40,975 nt of DNA from Omnitrophica WOR_2 bacterium RIFCSPHIGHO2_02_FULL_48_11 (GCA_001805615.1 MHGP01000041.1:1-40975); one strand, 5' to 3'. Numbered from the stretch's first letter, positions 8,745 through 19,744 are shown. A program made the numbers and translations. Notes: generated from the sequence alone by a model not told the origin.

Positions 8745-11700
8745 ACTTCACCATTTCTAGATTGTTATAGCGATTTAACCCTGTACCGGCAGGAATCAAA
8801 TGACCCACAATAACGTTTTCTTTCAATCCACGTAAGAGGTCAATTTTACCCGATGCCGCCGCTTCTGTCAAGACCCGTGTTGTCTCTTGGAAACTCGCCG
8901 CAGAGATGAAACTCTCTGTGGTCAAAGATACTTTCGTGATTCCCAACAACAGCGGGGTTGCTTTCGCCGGCTTCCCTTTTTTCTTTAACACTTCCTCATT
9001 GGCTTTCTTGAAAATGACGCGATCGATCTGCTCGCCGACGAGAAAATGCGTATCCCCGGACTCTTCAATCTTAACTTTTTTGAGCATCTGGGAAATAATA
9101 ATTTCAATGTGCTTATCATTGATGCGCACACCTTGTAAACGATAGACTTCTTGAATTTCATTCAGCAAATATTCCTGCAAGACCTTGTCCCCGCAGACCC
9201 GCAAAATATCATGCGGCACGACGGGACCTTCCGTCAATTGTTGCCCGGAGAAAACATTGTCACCCTTATAAACATTCGGATGCTTGCCGTGCGGGATCGT
9301 ATATTCCTTGACCATCCCCGTAGGGCTCTTGACGATAATCGTACGACGGTTGCGCTTATCTTCGCCGAATTCGACCAGGCCGTCAATTTCGCTGATGATA
9401 GCCGGATCTTTAGGCCGACGGGCTTCGAACAATTCCGCGACGCGCGGCAGACCGCCGGTGATATCGCGGGTCTTGCCGACACCGCGCGGAATCTTGGCGA
9501 TCAACTCGCCCGCCCCGACGCCGTGCTTATCCTTAACCAAGACGTGCGCTCCGACGGGAATCGAATAAATACCGACCACTTCTTTTTTCTCATCCGTGAT
9601 AATGATCTGCGGATGGAATTCCTGTTTATGTTCGACGACAACGCGCTCGGTGATTCCGGTAACGGGATTCTGCTCTTCCTGAACCGTAACCCCTTCTTTG
9701 ATGTCTTCGTAATTCACCGTACCCTTGACTTCCGTAATGATAGGAATGGTATAAGGATCCCAGGTAACAAAAATTTCTTCTTTATTAATCAGCGATCCGT
9801 CGGCATACTTGATCGTCGCGCCCTGCGGCAAAGGATACCGTTCATATTCCCGGCCCAGGTCATCATTGATACTGACGGCTCCGTTACGGTTAAGAACGAT
9901 AAATTCCCCACCGCGCTCGACGACACGCAGCTGATGATACTTGATGATCCCGCGATTTTTCGTGCGGTAATACGACTGCTCGATCGTTCTGCTGGCGGTT
10001 CCGCCGATGTGGAAAGTTCTCATGGTAAGCTGCGTCCCGGGCTCGCCAATACTTTGCGCGGCAATGGTCCCCACCGCTTCACCGATCTCCACCAGGCGCT
10101 GGCTGGCCAAGTTGCGGCCGTAACATTTCACGCACACCCCGCGCGCCGCTTCACACGTCAAAACGCTGCGAATACGCACTTTTTCAATCCCTAAATGTTC
10201 GATCACTTCCGCTTTTTCTTCCGTGATCTCTTCTCCCGACTCTACAACACGCTCATCCGTGACCACATCAACAATGGTATCGAGCGCGACACGGCCGGCG
10301 ATACGTTCTTTAAGACTGACCACAAGCTCATCACCTTCGACGATCGCGGCAACCGTAATACCGTTGGGTGTTCCGCAATCTTCTTCGGTGACAACCATTT
10401 CTTGAGCAACGTCCACCAAACGACGGGTCAAATACCCGGCGTCGGCCGTCTTTAAAGCTGTGTCAGCCAAACCTTTTCGTGCACCGTGAGTAGAAATAAA
10501 ATACTCCAAAACCGTCAACCCTTCACGGAAACTCGCCGTGATCGGATTTTCAATAATTTCCCCGGATGGTTTGGCCATCAACCCGCGCATACCTGACAGC
10601 TGACGGATCTGCAATCTCGAACCGCGCGCACCCGAATCCGCCATGATAAAGACAGGGTTGAACGGGTCCATCTGATTAAACAAAAGATCCGACAAGGCTT
10701 CCGTTGTGTGCGTCCAGATATCGATGATCTTGTTATAACGCTCACGGCCGGTGATGATACCTTTGCGATATTGATCTTCGACCTTAGCGACTTCTTGTTT
10801 CGCGTCGCGGATAAACTTTTCTTTTTCTTTAGGAATGATCAAATCATTGATACTGATCGAAATCCCGGCCAACGTGGCTTGCCGAAACCCAAGATCCTTG
10901 AGATCATCCAGCAACTGGATTGTCCGGTTCTGGCCAAAACGTTTAAAGCAGTCCGAAACAATCGCGCCGACCTTCTTTTTATCTAAAACATCATTCACAT
11001 AACCGTACTCCAGGGGCAGAGTCTCATTGAAAATAACCCGTCCAACGGTAGTATCAATCAATGTGATCTTTTTGTGCTGTTCTTCTTTTTTGGAATTTCC
11101 TTTTTCCTCAGCTGCGCCTTCTTCCGAAATAACCAACGATGGTTTTTCTTGTCCCCAGACCGGACCTTCGAGTCGAATCTTGATTCGCTCATGCAATCCG
11201 ATCAGTCCATCGTAATAAGCGATCCTGACTTCTTGCGAATCGCGGAAAATTCTTCCCTTTTGATTGGTCTCCCCTTTATCTTTGGTCAAATAAAACAATC
11301 CCAAAATCACGTCCTGCGTAGGCGTCATGATCGGACGGCCGTCCGCCGGAGAGAAAAGATTGTTCGTCGATAAAAGTTCCAAACGGCATTCGATCTGTGC
11401 TTCCAAAGACAACGGAATATGAACGGCCATCTGATCCCCGTCGAAGTCAGCGTTGAAAGCCGTACAAACCAACGGATGCAGTTTAATCGCTTTGCCTTCG
11501 ATCAAGGTAGGCTGAAAAGCCTGAATACTCAAACGATGCAAGGTCGGCGCGCGGTTCAGCATGATCGGATGATCTTTGATAACTTCATCTAAAATATCCC
11601 AAACTTCGATCTTGGCACGCTCGACCATTTTCTTAGCGCCCTTGATCGTGTGCACAAAACCTTTTTCGCGAAGTTTGCGGATAATAAAAGGCTCAAAAAG

Positions 11701-12810
11701 CTCCAAGGCCATCTTCTTCGGCAATCCGCACTGATGCAGTTTCAAGGTCGGTCCAACGACGATAACCGAACGGCCAGAATAATCAACGCGCTTACCCAAC
11801 AAATTCATACGGAAGCGGCCTTGCTTTCCTTTCAACATGTCAGAAAGGGATTTGAGCGGCCGGTTGCCTGCGCCCAAAACCGGTCGGCCATGACGGCCAT
11901 TATCCAAAAGTGCGTCCACAGCTTCCTGCAGCATACGCTTTTCGTTGCGGATAATGATTTCCGGCGCTTTTAAATCAATCAATTTTTTCAGACGGTTGTT
12001 GCGATTGATCACCCGTCGATAAAGATCATTCAAATCCGATGTCGCGAAGCGTCCACCTTCCAATGGAACGAGCGGGCGTAAGTCCGGCGGGATGACCGGC
12101 AGGACATCCAAAACCATCCAGTCTGCCTGGTTCCCGGAAGCCTTAAAATCTTCCACGATCTTCAAAGTCTTAGCGATCTTTTTAGCGTTGGTACCGGCGG
12201 GTGTGGCTTTTTCTAAATCTTTGCGCAATTTCTTGCAGAGAACATCCAGTTCTGTTTCTCTTAATAAATCCTTAACGGCTTCGGCACCAATTTTGGCCCG
12301 GAAGGCACCGCCGTGCTTGACCAAGGCCTCTTGATATTGATCTTCCGTCAAAAATTGTTTCTTCTTGAGTGTTGTTTCACCCGGATCGATGACGATATAT
12401 TCTTCATAATAAATAAGTTTTTCTAAATCTCTCAAGCCGACTTGCGTGAGCGCCGCTAAACGGCTGGGGACAGCCTTATAAAACCAAATATGTGTGACCG
12501 GACACGCCAACTCGATATGACCCATTCTCTCTCGACGGACAGAAGAACGAGTGACCAAAACACCGCAGCGATCGCAGGTGATGCCCTTGAACTTGATGCC
12601 TTTATATTTTCCGCAGTTGCATTCCCAGTCACGGACCGGACCAAAAATCTTTTCGCAAAAAAGGCCGTCCTTCTCTGGTTTCAGCGTCCGATAATTCAAC
12701 GTCTCGGCTTTTTTAACAGGCCCGTGAGACCAGGATCGCATCACTTGCGGCGAGGCGATCTTAATCGTAATGCGGTCTTCATTGATGATTTCTTTAGCTG
12801 GATTGGTCAT
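8686..12810 (-). CDS. rpoC: RNA polymerase subunit beta'
   Basis: This is the catalytic beta' subunit, about 1374 residues. The start is ATG 12810 ([20 protein letters not shown]) with GGGGAAAG just upstream; longer in-frame readings into rpoB are not family-like. In order: the N-terminal zinc ribbon (CNCGKYKG...CDRCGV), the clamp, the rudder and bridge regions, and the active-site NADFDGDQM with the three Mg-binding aspartates at about residue 470. The second zinc site is [17 protein letters not shown], and the C-terminal jaw/clamp segment includes [18 protein letters not shown], the trigger loop. The start overlaps the rpoB stop by 17 nt, and the end overlaps rpsL by 59 nt. Confidence 0.97.
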   Translation of the reverse strand: MTNPAKEIINEDRITIKIASPQVMRSWSHGPVKKAETLNYRTLKPEKDGLFCEKIFGPVRDWECNCGKYKGIKFKGITCDRCGVLVTRSSVRRERMGHIELACPVTHIWFYKAVPSRLAALTQVGLRDLEKLIYYEEYIVIDPGETTLKKKQFLTEDQYQEALVKHGGAFRAKIGAEAVKDLLRETELDVLCKKLRKDLEKATPAGTNAKKIAKTLKIVEDFKASGNQADWMVLDVLPVIPPDLRPLVPLEGGRFATSDLNDLYRRVINRNNRLKKLIDLKAPEIIIRNEKRMLQEAVDALLDNGRHGRPVLGAGNRPLKSLSDMLKGKQGRFRMNLLGKRVDYSGRSVIVVGPTLKLHQCGLPKKMALELFEPFIIRKLREKGFVHTIKGAKKMVERAKIEVWDILDEVIKDHPIMLNRAPTLHRLSIQAFQPTLIEGKAIKLHPLVCTAFNADFDGDQMAVHIPLSLEAQIECRLELLSTNNLFSPADGRPIMTPTQDVILGLFYLTKDKGETNQKGRIFRDSQEVRIAYYDGLIGLHERIKIRLEGPVWGQEKPSLVISEEGAAEEKGNSKKEEQHKKITLIDTTVGRVIFNETLPLEYGYVNDVLDKKKVGAIVSDCFKRFGQNRTIQLLDDLKDLGFRQATLAGISISINDLIIPKEKEKFIRDAKQEVAKVEDQYRKGIITGRERYNKIIDIWTHTTEALSDLLFNQMDPFNPVFIMADSGARGSRLQIRQLSGMRGLMAKPSGEIIENPITASFREGLTVLEYFISTHGARKGLADTALKTADAGYLTRRLVDVAQEMVVTEEDCGTPNGITVAAIVEGDELVVSLKERIAGRVALDTIVDVVTDERVVESGEEITEEKAEVIEHLGIEKVRIRSVLTCEAARGVCVKCYGRNLASQRLVEIGEAVGTIAAQSIGEPGTQLTMRTFHIGGTASRTIEQSYYRTKNRGIIKYHQLRVVERGGEFIVLNRNGAVSINDDLGREYERYPLPQGATIKYADGSLINKEEIFVTWDPYTIPIITEVKGTVNYEDIKEGVTVQEEQNPVTGITERVVVEHKQEFHPQIIITDEKKEVVGIYSIPVGAHVLVKDKHGVGAGELIAKIPRGVGKTRDITGGLPRVAELFEARRPKDPAIISEIDGLVEFGEDKRNRRTIIVKSPTGMVKEYTIPHGKHPNVYKGDNVFSGQQLTEGPVVPHDILRVCGDKVLQEYLLNEIQEVYRLQGVRINDKHIEIIISQMLKKVKIEESGDTHFLVGEQIDRVIFKKANEEVLKKKGKPAKATPLLLGITKVSLTTESFISAASFQETTRVLTEAAASGKIDLLRGLKENVIVGHLIPAGTGLNRYNNLEMVKYADDTAAHSQETRTEAQKE

Positions 12811-14872
12811 CTTTCCCCTTTTTTTCCTTAAAAATATCTTTATCTTTGTTTGGATTCGGTTCTGGATTAGCTCTCTCCAACTTAATATCAAGACACAGTC
12901 CCTGTAATTCCTTGACGAGAACGTTAAAGGATTCCGGGGTTCCAGGACTGAGCTTTTGCTCTCCTTTAACAATCGCTTCATAAATACGGCTGCGTCCGGC
13001 GACGTCGTCGCTTTTGACGGTCAACATTTCCTGCAAAGTATAGGCCGCCCCATACGCCTCAAGAGCCCAAACTTCCATTTCTCCGAATCGCTGACCACCG
13101 AAGTGCGCCTTGCCGCCCAACGGCTGTTGCGTAACCAAAGAATACGGCCCAATCGAACGGGCGTGGATTTTTTCATCAACGAGATGGTTAAGTTTCATCA
13201 TATAAATGTAACCCACGGTGACTTTCTGATCAAAAGAATCCCCACTAAAACCATCACGCACGACGGTCTTGCCTTCTTCCGGCAACTTGGCTTCTCGCAA
13301 AAGATCACGAATTTCTTTTTCGGTGGCTCCGTTAAAAACCGGCGTTTCGGCATAGAAACCTAACGCTTGCGCGGCCCAGCCTAAATGCGTTTCTAAAAGC
13401 TGCCCGACGTTCATGCGGGAAGGAACACCTAGCGGATTCAAAACAATATCCACCGCGGTCCCGTCCGACAAAAACGGCATATCCTCTTCGGGAAGAATGC
13501 GCGAGACAATACCCTTATTCCCGTGACGACCGGCCATCTTATCCCCTTCGGACAATTTTCTCTTGGTGGCAACATAGACCACGACACGCTTGAGGACTCC
13601 CGCCGGCAACTCATCGCCGCGCTTCACCCGCTCAATTTCCTGTTCCTCTTCCTGAACGAGTTCGGCGATCTTGTCATTATAAAATTCTAAAACTTCGCGG
13701 GCTTCGGAATCATCCGGCAATTCATCAGCATCGAGACGGCCGAATTTTTTTGCATCGCTGCCTAAAGCCTTCTTCAGCCGACGCTCTTTTTCATCTTCAA
13801 TAAATTCAATTTCCTGTTTATAGTAAGCTTTGATCTTCTTAATAGCCTCTTGCTCTTTGCCTTTATCTTCTTTGGACTTGCGGCCCCGTTCGTTACGCTG
13901 AAAGATCTCGGCATTTACCACCACACCCTCAATCCCCGGAGGCAGCGTTAAAGACGTATCGCGGATATCCGCCGCTTTTTCGCCGAAAATGGCCCGCAGC
14001 AAACGCTCTTCCGGAGAAAGTTCTTTTTCGCTCTTGGGCGTAACTTTTCCGACGAGGATATCGCCGGCCTTGACTTCCGCACCGACCCGGATCACACCCT
14101 CTTCCGTCAAATCCTTCAGGGCTTCTTCACCGACATTCGGGATATCGCGGGTGACTTCCTCGTTGCCCAGTCGCGTCTCACGGCATTCCACCTCAAACTT
14201 CTCGACATGGATAGAGGAAAACCGATCCTCGCGGACAACCCGCTGATTAATAAGAATAGCGTCCTCAAAGTTATATCCTCGCCACGGCATAAAGGCCACC
14301 AGCACATTGCGGCCTAAGGCCAGACGGCCATTGCGCGTTCCCATACCGTCGGCAATGGTCTGACCTGCTTCAATATGATCACCCACCTGCACCAGCGGTG
14401 CCTGATGGACACAGGTATTGGCATTGGAGCGCATATAATTTTTCAACTGATAAACATCATCACCGATAACGACTTCATGGGCATCGACCTTCGTCACCCT
14501 TCCGGCTTTTTTGGCAATCACCATAACACCGGAATCCCGGGCGACCTTCTCTTCCATCCCGGTGCCGACGAACGGAACTTCGGTCACCATCAAAGGAACC
14601 GATTGCCGTTGCATGTTGGATCCCATCAAAGCACGGTTGGCATCGTCATGTTCCAAGAAAGGAATTAATGCGGCGGCCACCGAGACCAACTGCTTGGGAG
14701 AAACGTCCATGTAATCAATTTTCTCCACACGAATCTTAGGGAAATCGGTTTTATACCGGCAAATAATTTCTTTCTCAATAAAATTTCCCTCTTTATCCAA
14801 ATGGGCATTGGCTTGGGCAATATATTTTGTCTGATCCAAATCAGCCATGAGATATTCAACTTTGCGCGTCAC
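12794..14872 (-). CDS. rpoB: RNA polymerase subunit beta, C-terminal part (second half of broken rpoB)
   Basis: This frame encodes the C-terminal 692 residues of beta. It opens at a GTG overlapping the TGA of the N-terminal part (GTGA). The first residues [22 protein letters not shown] match the family sequence that normally follows YRKxxDGRV. Conserved blocks are present to the end: [69 protein letters not shown], and [14 protein letters not shown], which contacts beta'. The upstream stop in this frame is only five codons before the GTG, so no alternative start exists before it. No good Shine-Dalgarno sequence is seen. Function would need termination-reinitiation, frameshifting, or correction of a one-base error. 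Confidence 0.93.
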   Translation of the reverse strand: MTRKVEYLMADLDQTKYIAQANAHLDKEGNFIEKEIICRYKTDFPKIRVEKIDYMDVSPKQLVSVAAALIPFLEHDDANRALMGSNMQRQSVPLMVTEVPFVGTGMEEKVARDSGVMVIAKKAGRVTKVDAHEVVIGDDVYQLKNYMRSNANTCVHQAPLVQVGDHIEAGQTIADGMGTRNGRLALGRNVLVAFMPWRGYNFEDAILINQRVVREDRFSSIHVEKFEVECRETRLGNEEVTRDIPNVGEEALKDLTEEGVIRVGAEVKAGDILVGKVTPKSEKELSPEERLLRAIFGEKAADIRDTSLTLPPGIEGVVVNAEIFQRNERGRKSKEDKGKEQEAIKKIKAYYKQEIEFIEDEKERRLKKALGSDAKKFGRLDADELPDDSEAREVLEFYNDKIAELVQEEEQEIERVKRGDELPAGVLKRVVVYVATKRKLSEGDKMAGRHGNKGIVSRILPEEDMPFLSDGTAVDIVLNPLGVPSRMNVGQLLETHLGWAAQALGFYAETPVFNGATEKEIRDLLREAKLPEEGKTVVRDGFSGDSFDQKVTVGYIYMMKLNHLVDEKIHARSIGPYSLVTQQPLGGKAHFGGQRFGEMEVWALEAYGAAYTLQEMLTVKSDDVAGRSRIYEAIVKGEQKLSPGTPESFNVLVKELQGLCLDIKLERANPEPNPNKDKDIFKEKKGKDDQSS

Positions 14873-16281
14873 CCGGCCATCTTCGCTTTACGGTAAGGTG
14901 TTTCGATAAAGCCTAATTCATTCACCCGGGCACACGTTGTCAAAGAAGAAATCAAACCGATGTTCGGACCTTCCGGCGTTTCGATAGGGCACACCCGGCC
15001 GTAATGCGTCGGATGAACGTCCCGCACCTCAAAACCGGCCCGTTCACGGGACAAACCGCCGGGACCTAAGGCGCTCAAACGTCTTTTATGCGTCATCTCA
15101 GCCAACGGATTGACCTGATCCATAAATTGCGACAATTGACTGCGGGCAAAAAAATCTTGAATTTGGTTCGAGAAAAGGCGGGAATTGATCAAATGATGTG
15201 CGGTTAAATTTTCAAAATTGCTCATGACAATCAAGCGCTCTTTGATCGATCTTTCCAAACGGGCCAGCCCGATACGCACTTGATTCTGCACCAGTTCACC
15301 AACGGTCTTAATACGGCGATTCCCCAAATGGTCAATATCATCCGTTTCTCCATGCCCTTCGCGCAAGCCAAACAAATACTTCATAACCGCCACCACCGTC
15401 GTGATATCCAGCACCCGGTTTTCCATCGGCACATTGGTTCCTAATTTTCTATTGATGATATGCCGGCCGACCTTGCTTAAATCATAGCGTTTGGGATCAA
15501 AAAACAATCGATAAAAGAGCGTCTCGGCGACTTCCACCGTGGCAGGTTCTGTCGGACGCATTTTACGATAAAAATCGATCAAAGCTTCTTCTTTGGTATT
15601 GGTATGGTCTTTTTCTAAGGTGGGTTTTAATTTATCGGCATCATCACCTAAAAGTTTTTTGATATCTTCTAAAGAGGAGAGCCCCATGATTCTCAAAATT
15701 TGGGTCGCAGGGAAATTCCTTCTTCGGTCAATATAAGCAAAGAGCACATCGTTAAGATCATATTTGATTTCAAACCAGGCCCCCCGGGAAGGAATAATCC
15801 GGCCGTGATAAATACTTTTTCCGGTCGGATGCATTTCTTCTTCAAAAGAAACCCCTGGCGGACGCTGGATCTGAGAAACCACAACCCGTTCATCACCGTT
15901 GATGATGAAGGTTCCGCGCTCGGTCATAAGCGGAAAATCACCAAAATACACTTCCTGCTCTTTGATATCGGTGGGAGTAATGAGGCGCAGCTTGACTTTC
16001 AAGGGAGCGGAATAGGTCATATTCCGGCGCTGACATTCCTGGCTGGAGTACTTCTCTTTCCCTAAATAATAACTGATATATTCCAGGCGGATCTGGCCGT
16101 CATAACTTTCTAAAGGAAAAACTTCGCGAAAAACTTCTTCCAACCCATGATCTTTGCGCTTATCCGAAGCCAGCTCTCGTTGTAAAAAATCCTCATAGGA
16201 TATCACCTGAATATCTAACAGCTGCGGCAATTCAAAATTGTCTTGAAATTTGCTGAAGTCTCTGACTTTGATTTTTTTCAT
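14869..16281 (-). CDS. rpoB: RNA polymerase subunit beta, N-terminal part (first half of broken rpoB)
   Basis: This frame encodes the N-terminal 470 residues of beta and stops at TGA after YRKAKMAG. The start is ATG 16281 ([20 protein letters not shown]); an upstream in-frame start would add a non-family extension. The protrusion and lobe regions are normal. The rifampicin region reads [20 protein letters not shown] followed by [16 protein letters not shown], with the usual Q, D, H, R and S contact residues kept, so it looks rifampicin-sensitive. [15 protein letters not shown] follows. The break is at about E. coli beta residue 595. Together the two parts make about 1160 residues, a normal beta length. 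rplL is upstream. Confidence 0.93.
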   Translation of the reverse strand: MKKIKVRDFSKFQDNFELPQLLDIQVISYEDFLQRELASDKRKDHGLEEVFREVFPLESYDGQIRLEYISYYLGKEKYSSQECQRRNMTYSAPLKVKLRLITPTDIKEQEVYFGDFPLMTERGTFIINGDERVVVSQIQRPPGVSFEEEMHPTGKSIYHGRIIPSRGAWFEIKYDLNDVLFAYIDRRRNFPATQILRIMGLSSLEDIKKLLGDDADKLKPTLEKDHTNTKEEALIDFYRKMRPTEPATVEVAETLFYRLFFDPKRYDLSKVGRHIINRKLGTNVPMENRVLDITTVVAVMKYLFGLREGHGETDDIDHLGNRRIKTVGELVQNQVRIGLARLERSIKERLIVMSNFENLTAHHLINSRLFSNQIQDFFARSQLSQFMDQVNPLAEMTHKRRLSALGPGGLSRERAGFEVRDVHPTHYGRVCPIETPEGPNIGLISSLTTCARVNELGFIETPYRKAKMAG

Positions 16282-16331
16282 ATCGAGGAGTTCACCCTTC
16301 TTTCGGGTTATTTTAAAGACAATTAAACTGC

Positions 16332-16366
16332 GAGGGTAAGGCTTATCCGAGGTAAGCCTTACCCTC
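16332..16366 (-). promoter_or_regulatory. 14-bp perfect hairpin between rplL and rpoB
   Basis: The two arms are plus-strand 16332-16345 and 16353-16366, a perfect 14-bp inverted repeat with a 7-nt loop. It is not followed by a U-tract on the minus strand. It lies in the 113-nt rplL-rpoB gap. In E. coli this gap holds a partial terminator and an RNase III processing site, so a processing or attenuation role is the natural reading here. That role is inference. Confidence 0.6.
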
Positions 16367-16394
16367 AAAATTCAAAAAATAATCGTACCTGTGA

Positions 16395-16817
16395 TTATTT
16401 TAATTCGACTTTAGCGCCAGCCGCTTCTAATTTTTTCTTCAATTCTTCTGCTTCTTCTTTTGGGACGGCTTCTTTAACGGTCTTGGGAGCGGCCTCAACG
16501 AGATCCTTGGCTTCTTTCAAACCCAAGTTAGTTGCAGCTCTGACTTCTTTGATAACACCGATTTTGTTAGCCCCAGCTTCTTTGAGCACAACATCAAAAC
16601 TGGTTTTCGCTTCCGCGGCAGGAGCGGCAGCCCCGGCAGCCGGACCGGCCATCATCATACCGGCGGACATCGGAACAGCGGCTTGAATACCCAAACGGCT
16701 TTCTAATCCCTTCACCAAATCCGCTAATTCAAGGACGGTTAATCCTTCGATCGTTTTAGCGAGATCTTCTAATTTAGGTGAAAGCTGGACGTTTTCTTTC
16801 ACTGCGTTTTCAGACAT
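16395..16817 (-). CDS. rplL: Ribosomal protein L7/L12
   Basis: L7/L12 forms the flexible stalk that recruits and stimulates the translational GTPases. At 140 residues it is longer than the usual 120-130, with about a dozen extra residues before the conserved N-terminal dimerisation helix ([20 protein letters not shown]). The Ala/Gly/Met/Pro-rich hinge is around residues 48-68. The C-terminal domain has the conserved [40 protein letters not shown] and [20 protein letters not shown] blocks. It follows rplJ by 2 nt. Another start further in is possible but would cut close to the dimerisation helix. Confidence 0.96.
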   Translation of the reverse strand: MSENAVKENVQLSPKLEDLAKTIEGLTVLELADLVKGLESRLGIQAAVPMSAGMMMAGPAAGAAAPAAEAKTSFDVVLKEAGANKIGVIKEVRAATNLGLKEAKDLVEAAPKTVKEAVPKEEAEELKKKLEAAGAKVELK

Positions 16818-16819
16818 TT

Positions 16820-17344
16820 TTAATTACCTCCCTTTTTTTCACTTAACTGTTTCATAATCGACAACAAATCACGTGTTTTACTATTCAAAACACCAGCGAA
16901 CTGTGTGGCTGGTGAGAGCATGGTTCTTAAGAGCATCGCTAAAAGTACTTCGCGCGAAGGCAGTTCTGACAGTCGTTTGATATCATCTTTCTCTAATAAT
17001 TTCCCGTCAAAAAGCCCACCACCTAACGCTATCCCTTCAAAATCTTTTGTAAATTTGACCAGCAATTTCGAAATCACAGCAGAATCGGTATTGCCCCAGA
17101 TCAAAGCGGTCTGACCTTTGACCCGTTCCGACAACACTTCCTGTTCTGCGCTTTTCAGCGCCAGCTGGATCAAGGAATTACGGCTCACGTACATTTGCGC
17201 CCCGATCTTCTTCAAATCCTTACGCAGCGTATTCATCTGCGGACCGGAGATATTTTTATAGCTGACCAAGAAAACATTGGTGTTGCCCACGGCTGCCTTG
17301 ACTTGGCCGGTCATTTTTTCCCGAAATATTTTTCCGACTTTCAT
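16820..17344 (-). CDS. rplJ: Ribosomal protein L10
   Basis: L10 (174 residues) anchors the L7/L12 stalk to 23S rRNA. The N-terminal RNA-binding domain shows [20 protein letters not shown] and [19 protein letters not shown], and a central segment has [20 protein letters not shown]. The C-terminal helix that binds L12 dimers is at [20 protein letters not shown] onwards. Its ATG overlaps the rplA stop by 1 nt, so there is no room for the long autoregulatory L10 leader found before rplJ in many bacteria. Control must act elsewhere, possibly by coupling to rplA. Confidence 0.95.
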   Translation of the reverse strand: MKVGKIFREKMTGQVKAAVGNTNVFLVSYKNISGPQMNTLRKDLKKIGAQMYVSRNSLIQLALKSAEQEVLSERVKGQTALIWGNTDSAVISKLLVKFTKDFEGIALGGGLFDGKLLEKDDIKRLSELPSREVLLAMLLRTMLSPATQFAGVLNSKTRDLLSIMKQLSEKKGGN

Positions 17345-18015
17345 TATAGCGCCACCTTTATTCCCGGGCCCATCGTCGTGGTAACCGAAAGACTCTTGAT
17401 AAAGTTCCCTTTGACGGCCACGGGTTTGACATGGTTAATAGCTTCAATGATCTGTTTTGCATTATCGACCAACTTATTCGTCGCGAAAGAACGCTTGCCT
17501 ATCCCGACATGAATACCCGCCTGTTTGTCCATTTTGAATTCGATCTTACCGGCACGGACATCCTGGATCGCCTTCGCAATATCCATAGAAACGGTCCCGG
17601 CTTTAGGCGACGGCATGAGCCCGCGCGGCCCAAGGACCCGGCCCAACTTGCTTAAATCTTTCATCATGTCCGGCGTCGCGATAACACAATCAAAATCCAT
17701 AAAACCTTTGGAAACTTTTTCAATCAAATCTTCCGCGCCTACGTGCTCGGCCCCCAGCTCCTGGGCCTTCGCCGCCTGCTCGCCTTTACAAAAAACCGCC
17801 AGGATGACCTTCTTTCCCGTTCCGTGCGGCAACACCACTGTTCCACGGATAGCCTGATCGGTGTTTTTCGTGTCCACATTGAGATGAAAATGGAGCTCGA
17901 CGGTTTCATCAAATTTCACTTTAGGAAATTTTTCGATGGTCCCGACCGCTTCTTCCAAAGGATAGAGCTTCACCGCATCGACGACTTCCACAGCTTTTTT
18001 CATTCTTTTACTCAT
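17344..18015 (-). CDS. rplA: Ribosomal protein L1
   Basis: L1 forms the mobile stalk on the E-site side and represses its own operon in several bacteria. The 223-residue product has the usual two-domain pattern. Domain I includes FDETVELHFHLNVDTKNTDQ and AIRGTVVLPHGTGKKV. Domain II has GAEHVGAEDLIEKVSKGF, followed by the signature LGPRGLMPSPKAGTVS. Domain I returns at GKIEFKMDKQAGIHVGIGK and the C-terminal tail. It lies 30 nt after rplK and overlaps rplJ by 1 nt. Length and order are standard; ATG 18003 would be a slightly shorter alternative start. Confidence 0.97.
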   Translation of the reverse strand: MSKRMKKAVEVVDAVKLYPLEEAVGTIEKFPKVKFDETVELHFHLNVDTKNTDQAIRGTVVLPHGTGKKVILAVFCKGEQAAKAQELGAEHVGAEDLIEKVSKGFMDFDCVIATPDMMKDLSKLGRVLGPRGLMPSPKAGTVSMDIAKAIQDVRAGKIEFKMDKQAGIHVGIGKRSFATNKLVDNAKQIIEAINHVKPVAVKGNFIKSLSVTTTMGPGIKVAL

Positions 18016-18045
18016 AAGATTTTTATCACTCCACTAGCTTAAATT

Positions 18046-18471
18046 TTATCCAACGACTTCAATCCCCATACTTCGGGCGGTCCCTTCAATGATGAGAGTC
18101 GCCTGCTTCATATCAGCGGTATTTAAATCTTCCATTTTTATTTTTGCAATATCTTCGACTTGTTTGCGGGTCAAGGTGGCGATCTTTTCCTTGCCGGCGG
18201 TGCCGGAGGCCTTGGCTAAATTGGCTGCTTTTTTAATGAGTACTGAACTGGGAGGGGTTTTAATAATGAAATCAAATGATTTGTCTTTGTAGACGGTAAT
18301 AACGGCGGGTAAAATGAGACCTTCTCTTCCCTTGGTTTGTTCGTTGAAGGCCTTACAAAAACCCATAATGTTCACCCCGTGCTGACCTAGCGCCGGGCCA
18401 ACCGGCGGCGCCGGGTTTGCCTGTCCGGCCGGAACATATAACTTAATTTGTGCTACTGCTTCTTTGCCCAT
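18046..18471 (-). CDS. rplK: Ribosomal protein L11
   Basis: L11 forms the base of the stalk and the thiostrepton-binding site with 23S rRNA. The 141-residue product has [20 protein letters not shown] and [18 protein letters not shown], the proline-rich N-terminal domain. The C-terminal rRNA-binding domain includes [20 protein letters not shown] and the final [16 protein letters not shown]. The prolines associated with thiostrepton binding are kept. It follows nusG by 15 nt in the classic nusG-rplK-rplA order. Confidence 0.97.
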   Translation of the reverse strand: MGKEAVAQIKLYVPAGQANPAPPVGPALGQHGVNIMGFCKAFNEQTKGREGLILPAVITVYKDKSFDFIIKTPPSSVLIKKAANLAKASGTAGKEKIATLTRKQVEDIAKIKMEDLNTADMKQATLIIEGTARSMGIEVVG

Positions 18472-18486
18472 GATTTTCCTCTAGAA

Positions 18487-19017
18487 TTATATTTTTTCTA
18501 CTTGCCAATATTCCATTTCCACGAGTGTAGAACGACCAAAAATAGAAACGCTCACTTTTAATTTCCCTCTGTCCGGATAAACTTCCATCACCGATCCGTT
18601 AAAATTCGCGAACGGCCCTTCGGCAATTCTCACCGGCTCCCCGATCTCAAAAATGATCTTAGGACTCGGCTTTGTTTCTGTATCGTGCGTCCGCTTGACG
18701 ATATTATTGACTTCGTCATCCGTCAGCGCGGTCGGGGTTCGTCCCGGACCGATAAATCCCGTGATCCCGGGTGTGGTCTTTACCAAATACCAGCTTTCCT
18801 TGTTCATCTCCATCTTAAGGAGAATGTACCCGGGAAAAAATTTTCGTGCCGTGATGCGTTTTTTTCCACCACGAATTTCAGAAACCTGCTCGGTCGGCAC
18901 GACAACCTCGGCAACGTAATTCTTCAAATTCGTTGTGGCTATCTTGTTTTCCAAGCCAGCCTTCGCCTTGTCCTCGGCACCCGTTTGCGTGTGAACTACA
19001 TACCATTTCATTGTCAT
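18487..19017 (-). CDS. nusG: Transcription factor NusG
   Basis: NusG binds the RNA polymerase clamp, suppresses pausing, and links polymerase to Rho or to S10 in the ribosome. The 176-residue product starts MTMKWYVVHTQTGAEDKAK. ATG 19011 (MKWYVV) is an equally plausible start and neither has a clear Shine-Dalgarno sequence. The NGN domain has RKFFPGYILLKMEMNKESWY and TPGITGFIGPGRTPTALTDD. The C-terminal KOW domain carries IGEPVRIAEGPFANFNGSV, and the KVSVSIFGRSTLVEMEY strand pair. It lies 3 nt downstream of secE, the normal pairing. Confidence 0.97.
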   Translation of the reverse strand: MTMKWYVVHTQTGAEDKAKAGLENKIATTNLKNYVAEVVVPTEQVSEIRGGKKRITARKFFPGYILLKMEMNKESWYLVKTTPGITGFIGPGRTPTALTDDEVNNIVKRTHDTETKPSPKIIFEIGEPVRIAEGPFANFNGSVMEVYPDRGKLKVSVSIFGRSTLVEMEYWQVEKI

Positions 19018-19020
19018 AGA

Positions 19021-19209
19021 CTAATACTTGATTATCAAACTTAAAAATTTTGCTAAAAAGAAATCCGTTGTCGCGATAAAAACTCCTAAAAGAGCGGAAC
19101 TGATTAATACAATCCAGGTGGAATCAATGAGTTCTTGCCGTGTCGACCAAGACACTTTCTTAAGTTCGACCGCAACCTCCCCAACAAACTTTCTTACTTG
19201 GCTTATCAT
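19021..19209 (-). CDS. secE: Preprotein translocase subunit SecE
   Basis: SecE clamps SecY in the inner-membrane translocon. I place the start at ATG 19209 (MISQVRKFVGEVAVELKKVS), giving 62 residues, the length of single-TM bacterial SecE. A longer in-frame reading would run into tRNA-Trp. The amphipathic helix with VELKKVSWSTRQEL, where KVxWP/S is the family mark, is followed by one transmembrane segment, roughly WIVLISSALLGVFIATTDFF. It lies directly upstream of nusG and just after tRNA-Trp, a common bacterial arrangement. Confidence 0.93.
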   Translation of the reverse strand: MISQVRKFVGEVAVELKKVSWSTRQELIDSTWIVLISSALLGVFIATTDFFLAKFLSLIIKY

Positions 19210-19231
19210 TTTCTTTTTTTTATTCGAATCC

Positions 19232-19305
<74 letters not shown>

Positions 19306-19328
19306 ACTCCAAATCTCGTCGAGCTAAA

Positions 19329-19481
19329 TTACTTCTTAAGTTCCCGATGCGGCGTGTGCTTACGACAGAATCTGCAATATTTCTTTAGCTCAATTCGATC
19401 GGGGTGTTTTTTCTTATCTTTGGTGCTGCAATAATTGATTCGCCGGCATTCTGTACATTCAAACTGAATATTTTCACGCAT
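19329..19481 (-). CDS. rpmG: Ribosomal protein L33
   Basis: This is a 50-residue gene, easily missed because of its size. The product reads [20 protein letters not shown] and then [19 protein letters not shown], ending [11 protein letters not shown]. Two CxxC pairs (C9/C12 and C36/C39) form the zinc ribbon, so this is the Zn-binding (C+) type of L33. It lies between tRNA-Thr and tRNA-Trp, the frequent tRNA-rpmG-tRNA-secE-nusG arrangement. Length and sequence are typical. Confidence 0.95.
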   Translation of the reverse strand: MRENIQFECTECRRINYCSTKDKKKHPDRIELKKYCRFCRKHTPHRELKK

Positions 19482-19507
19482 CGCTAATAACTTTCTTCCA
19501 TTGAATA

Positions 19508-19580
<73 letters not shown>

Positions 19581-19602
19581 AATTTTTCTTTAATGTTGTT
19601 CT

Positions 19603-19744
19603 AGCTGAAATTGCACCCAGTACTGGTTACTTTCATTTCTGGAAAACCAGTGCAGGGGCATGTTATCTTGAATTTTTATCAGTTGAAATTGCATCCAGTG
19701 CTGGCCGCTCTTATTTTCATTACGCGGAAATACCAGGCAGGGCA
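19603..19744 (-). repeat. Two imperfect structured repeats in the tRNA-Thr/rpmG/secE leader
   Basis: The roughly 300-nt stretch between tyrS and tRNA-Thr holds a promoter and two imperfect direct repeats, at 19681-19744 and 19603-19660. On the minus strand each begins TGCCC(C)TG and ends with a near-identical 24-nt block of the form CCAGyACTGGrTGCAATTTC plus ArCT (four differences). Each can form a hairpin; in the second copy ACTGGTT pairs with AACCAGT. The TGCCCCTG opening also matches the 5' end of tRNA-Thr. No gene was seen in this stretch. The function is unknown. Confidence 0.6.

Noticed and set aside
9151-10194. Long plus-strand open frame of 347 codons opposite rpoC
   Set aside because: It is the antisense shadow of conserved rpoC sequence; no ribosome site or recognisable product. 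Other plus-strand frames, such as those opposite tuf, rplB and proA, were dismissed for the same reason.
14860-14890. Programmed ribosomal frameshift in rpoB
   Set aside because: The only possible shift window (about GCGAAGATGGCCGGG) has no X-XXY-YYZ slippery heptamer and no obvious stimulatory structure; a one-base deletion explains it better.
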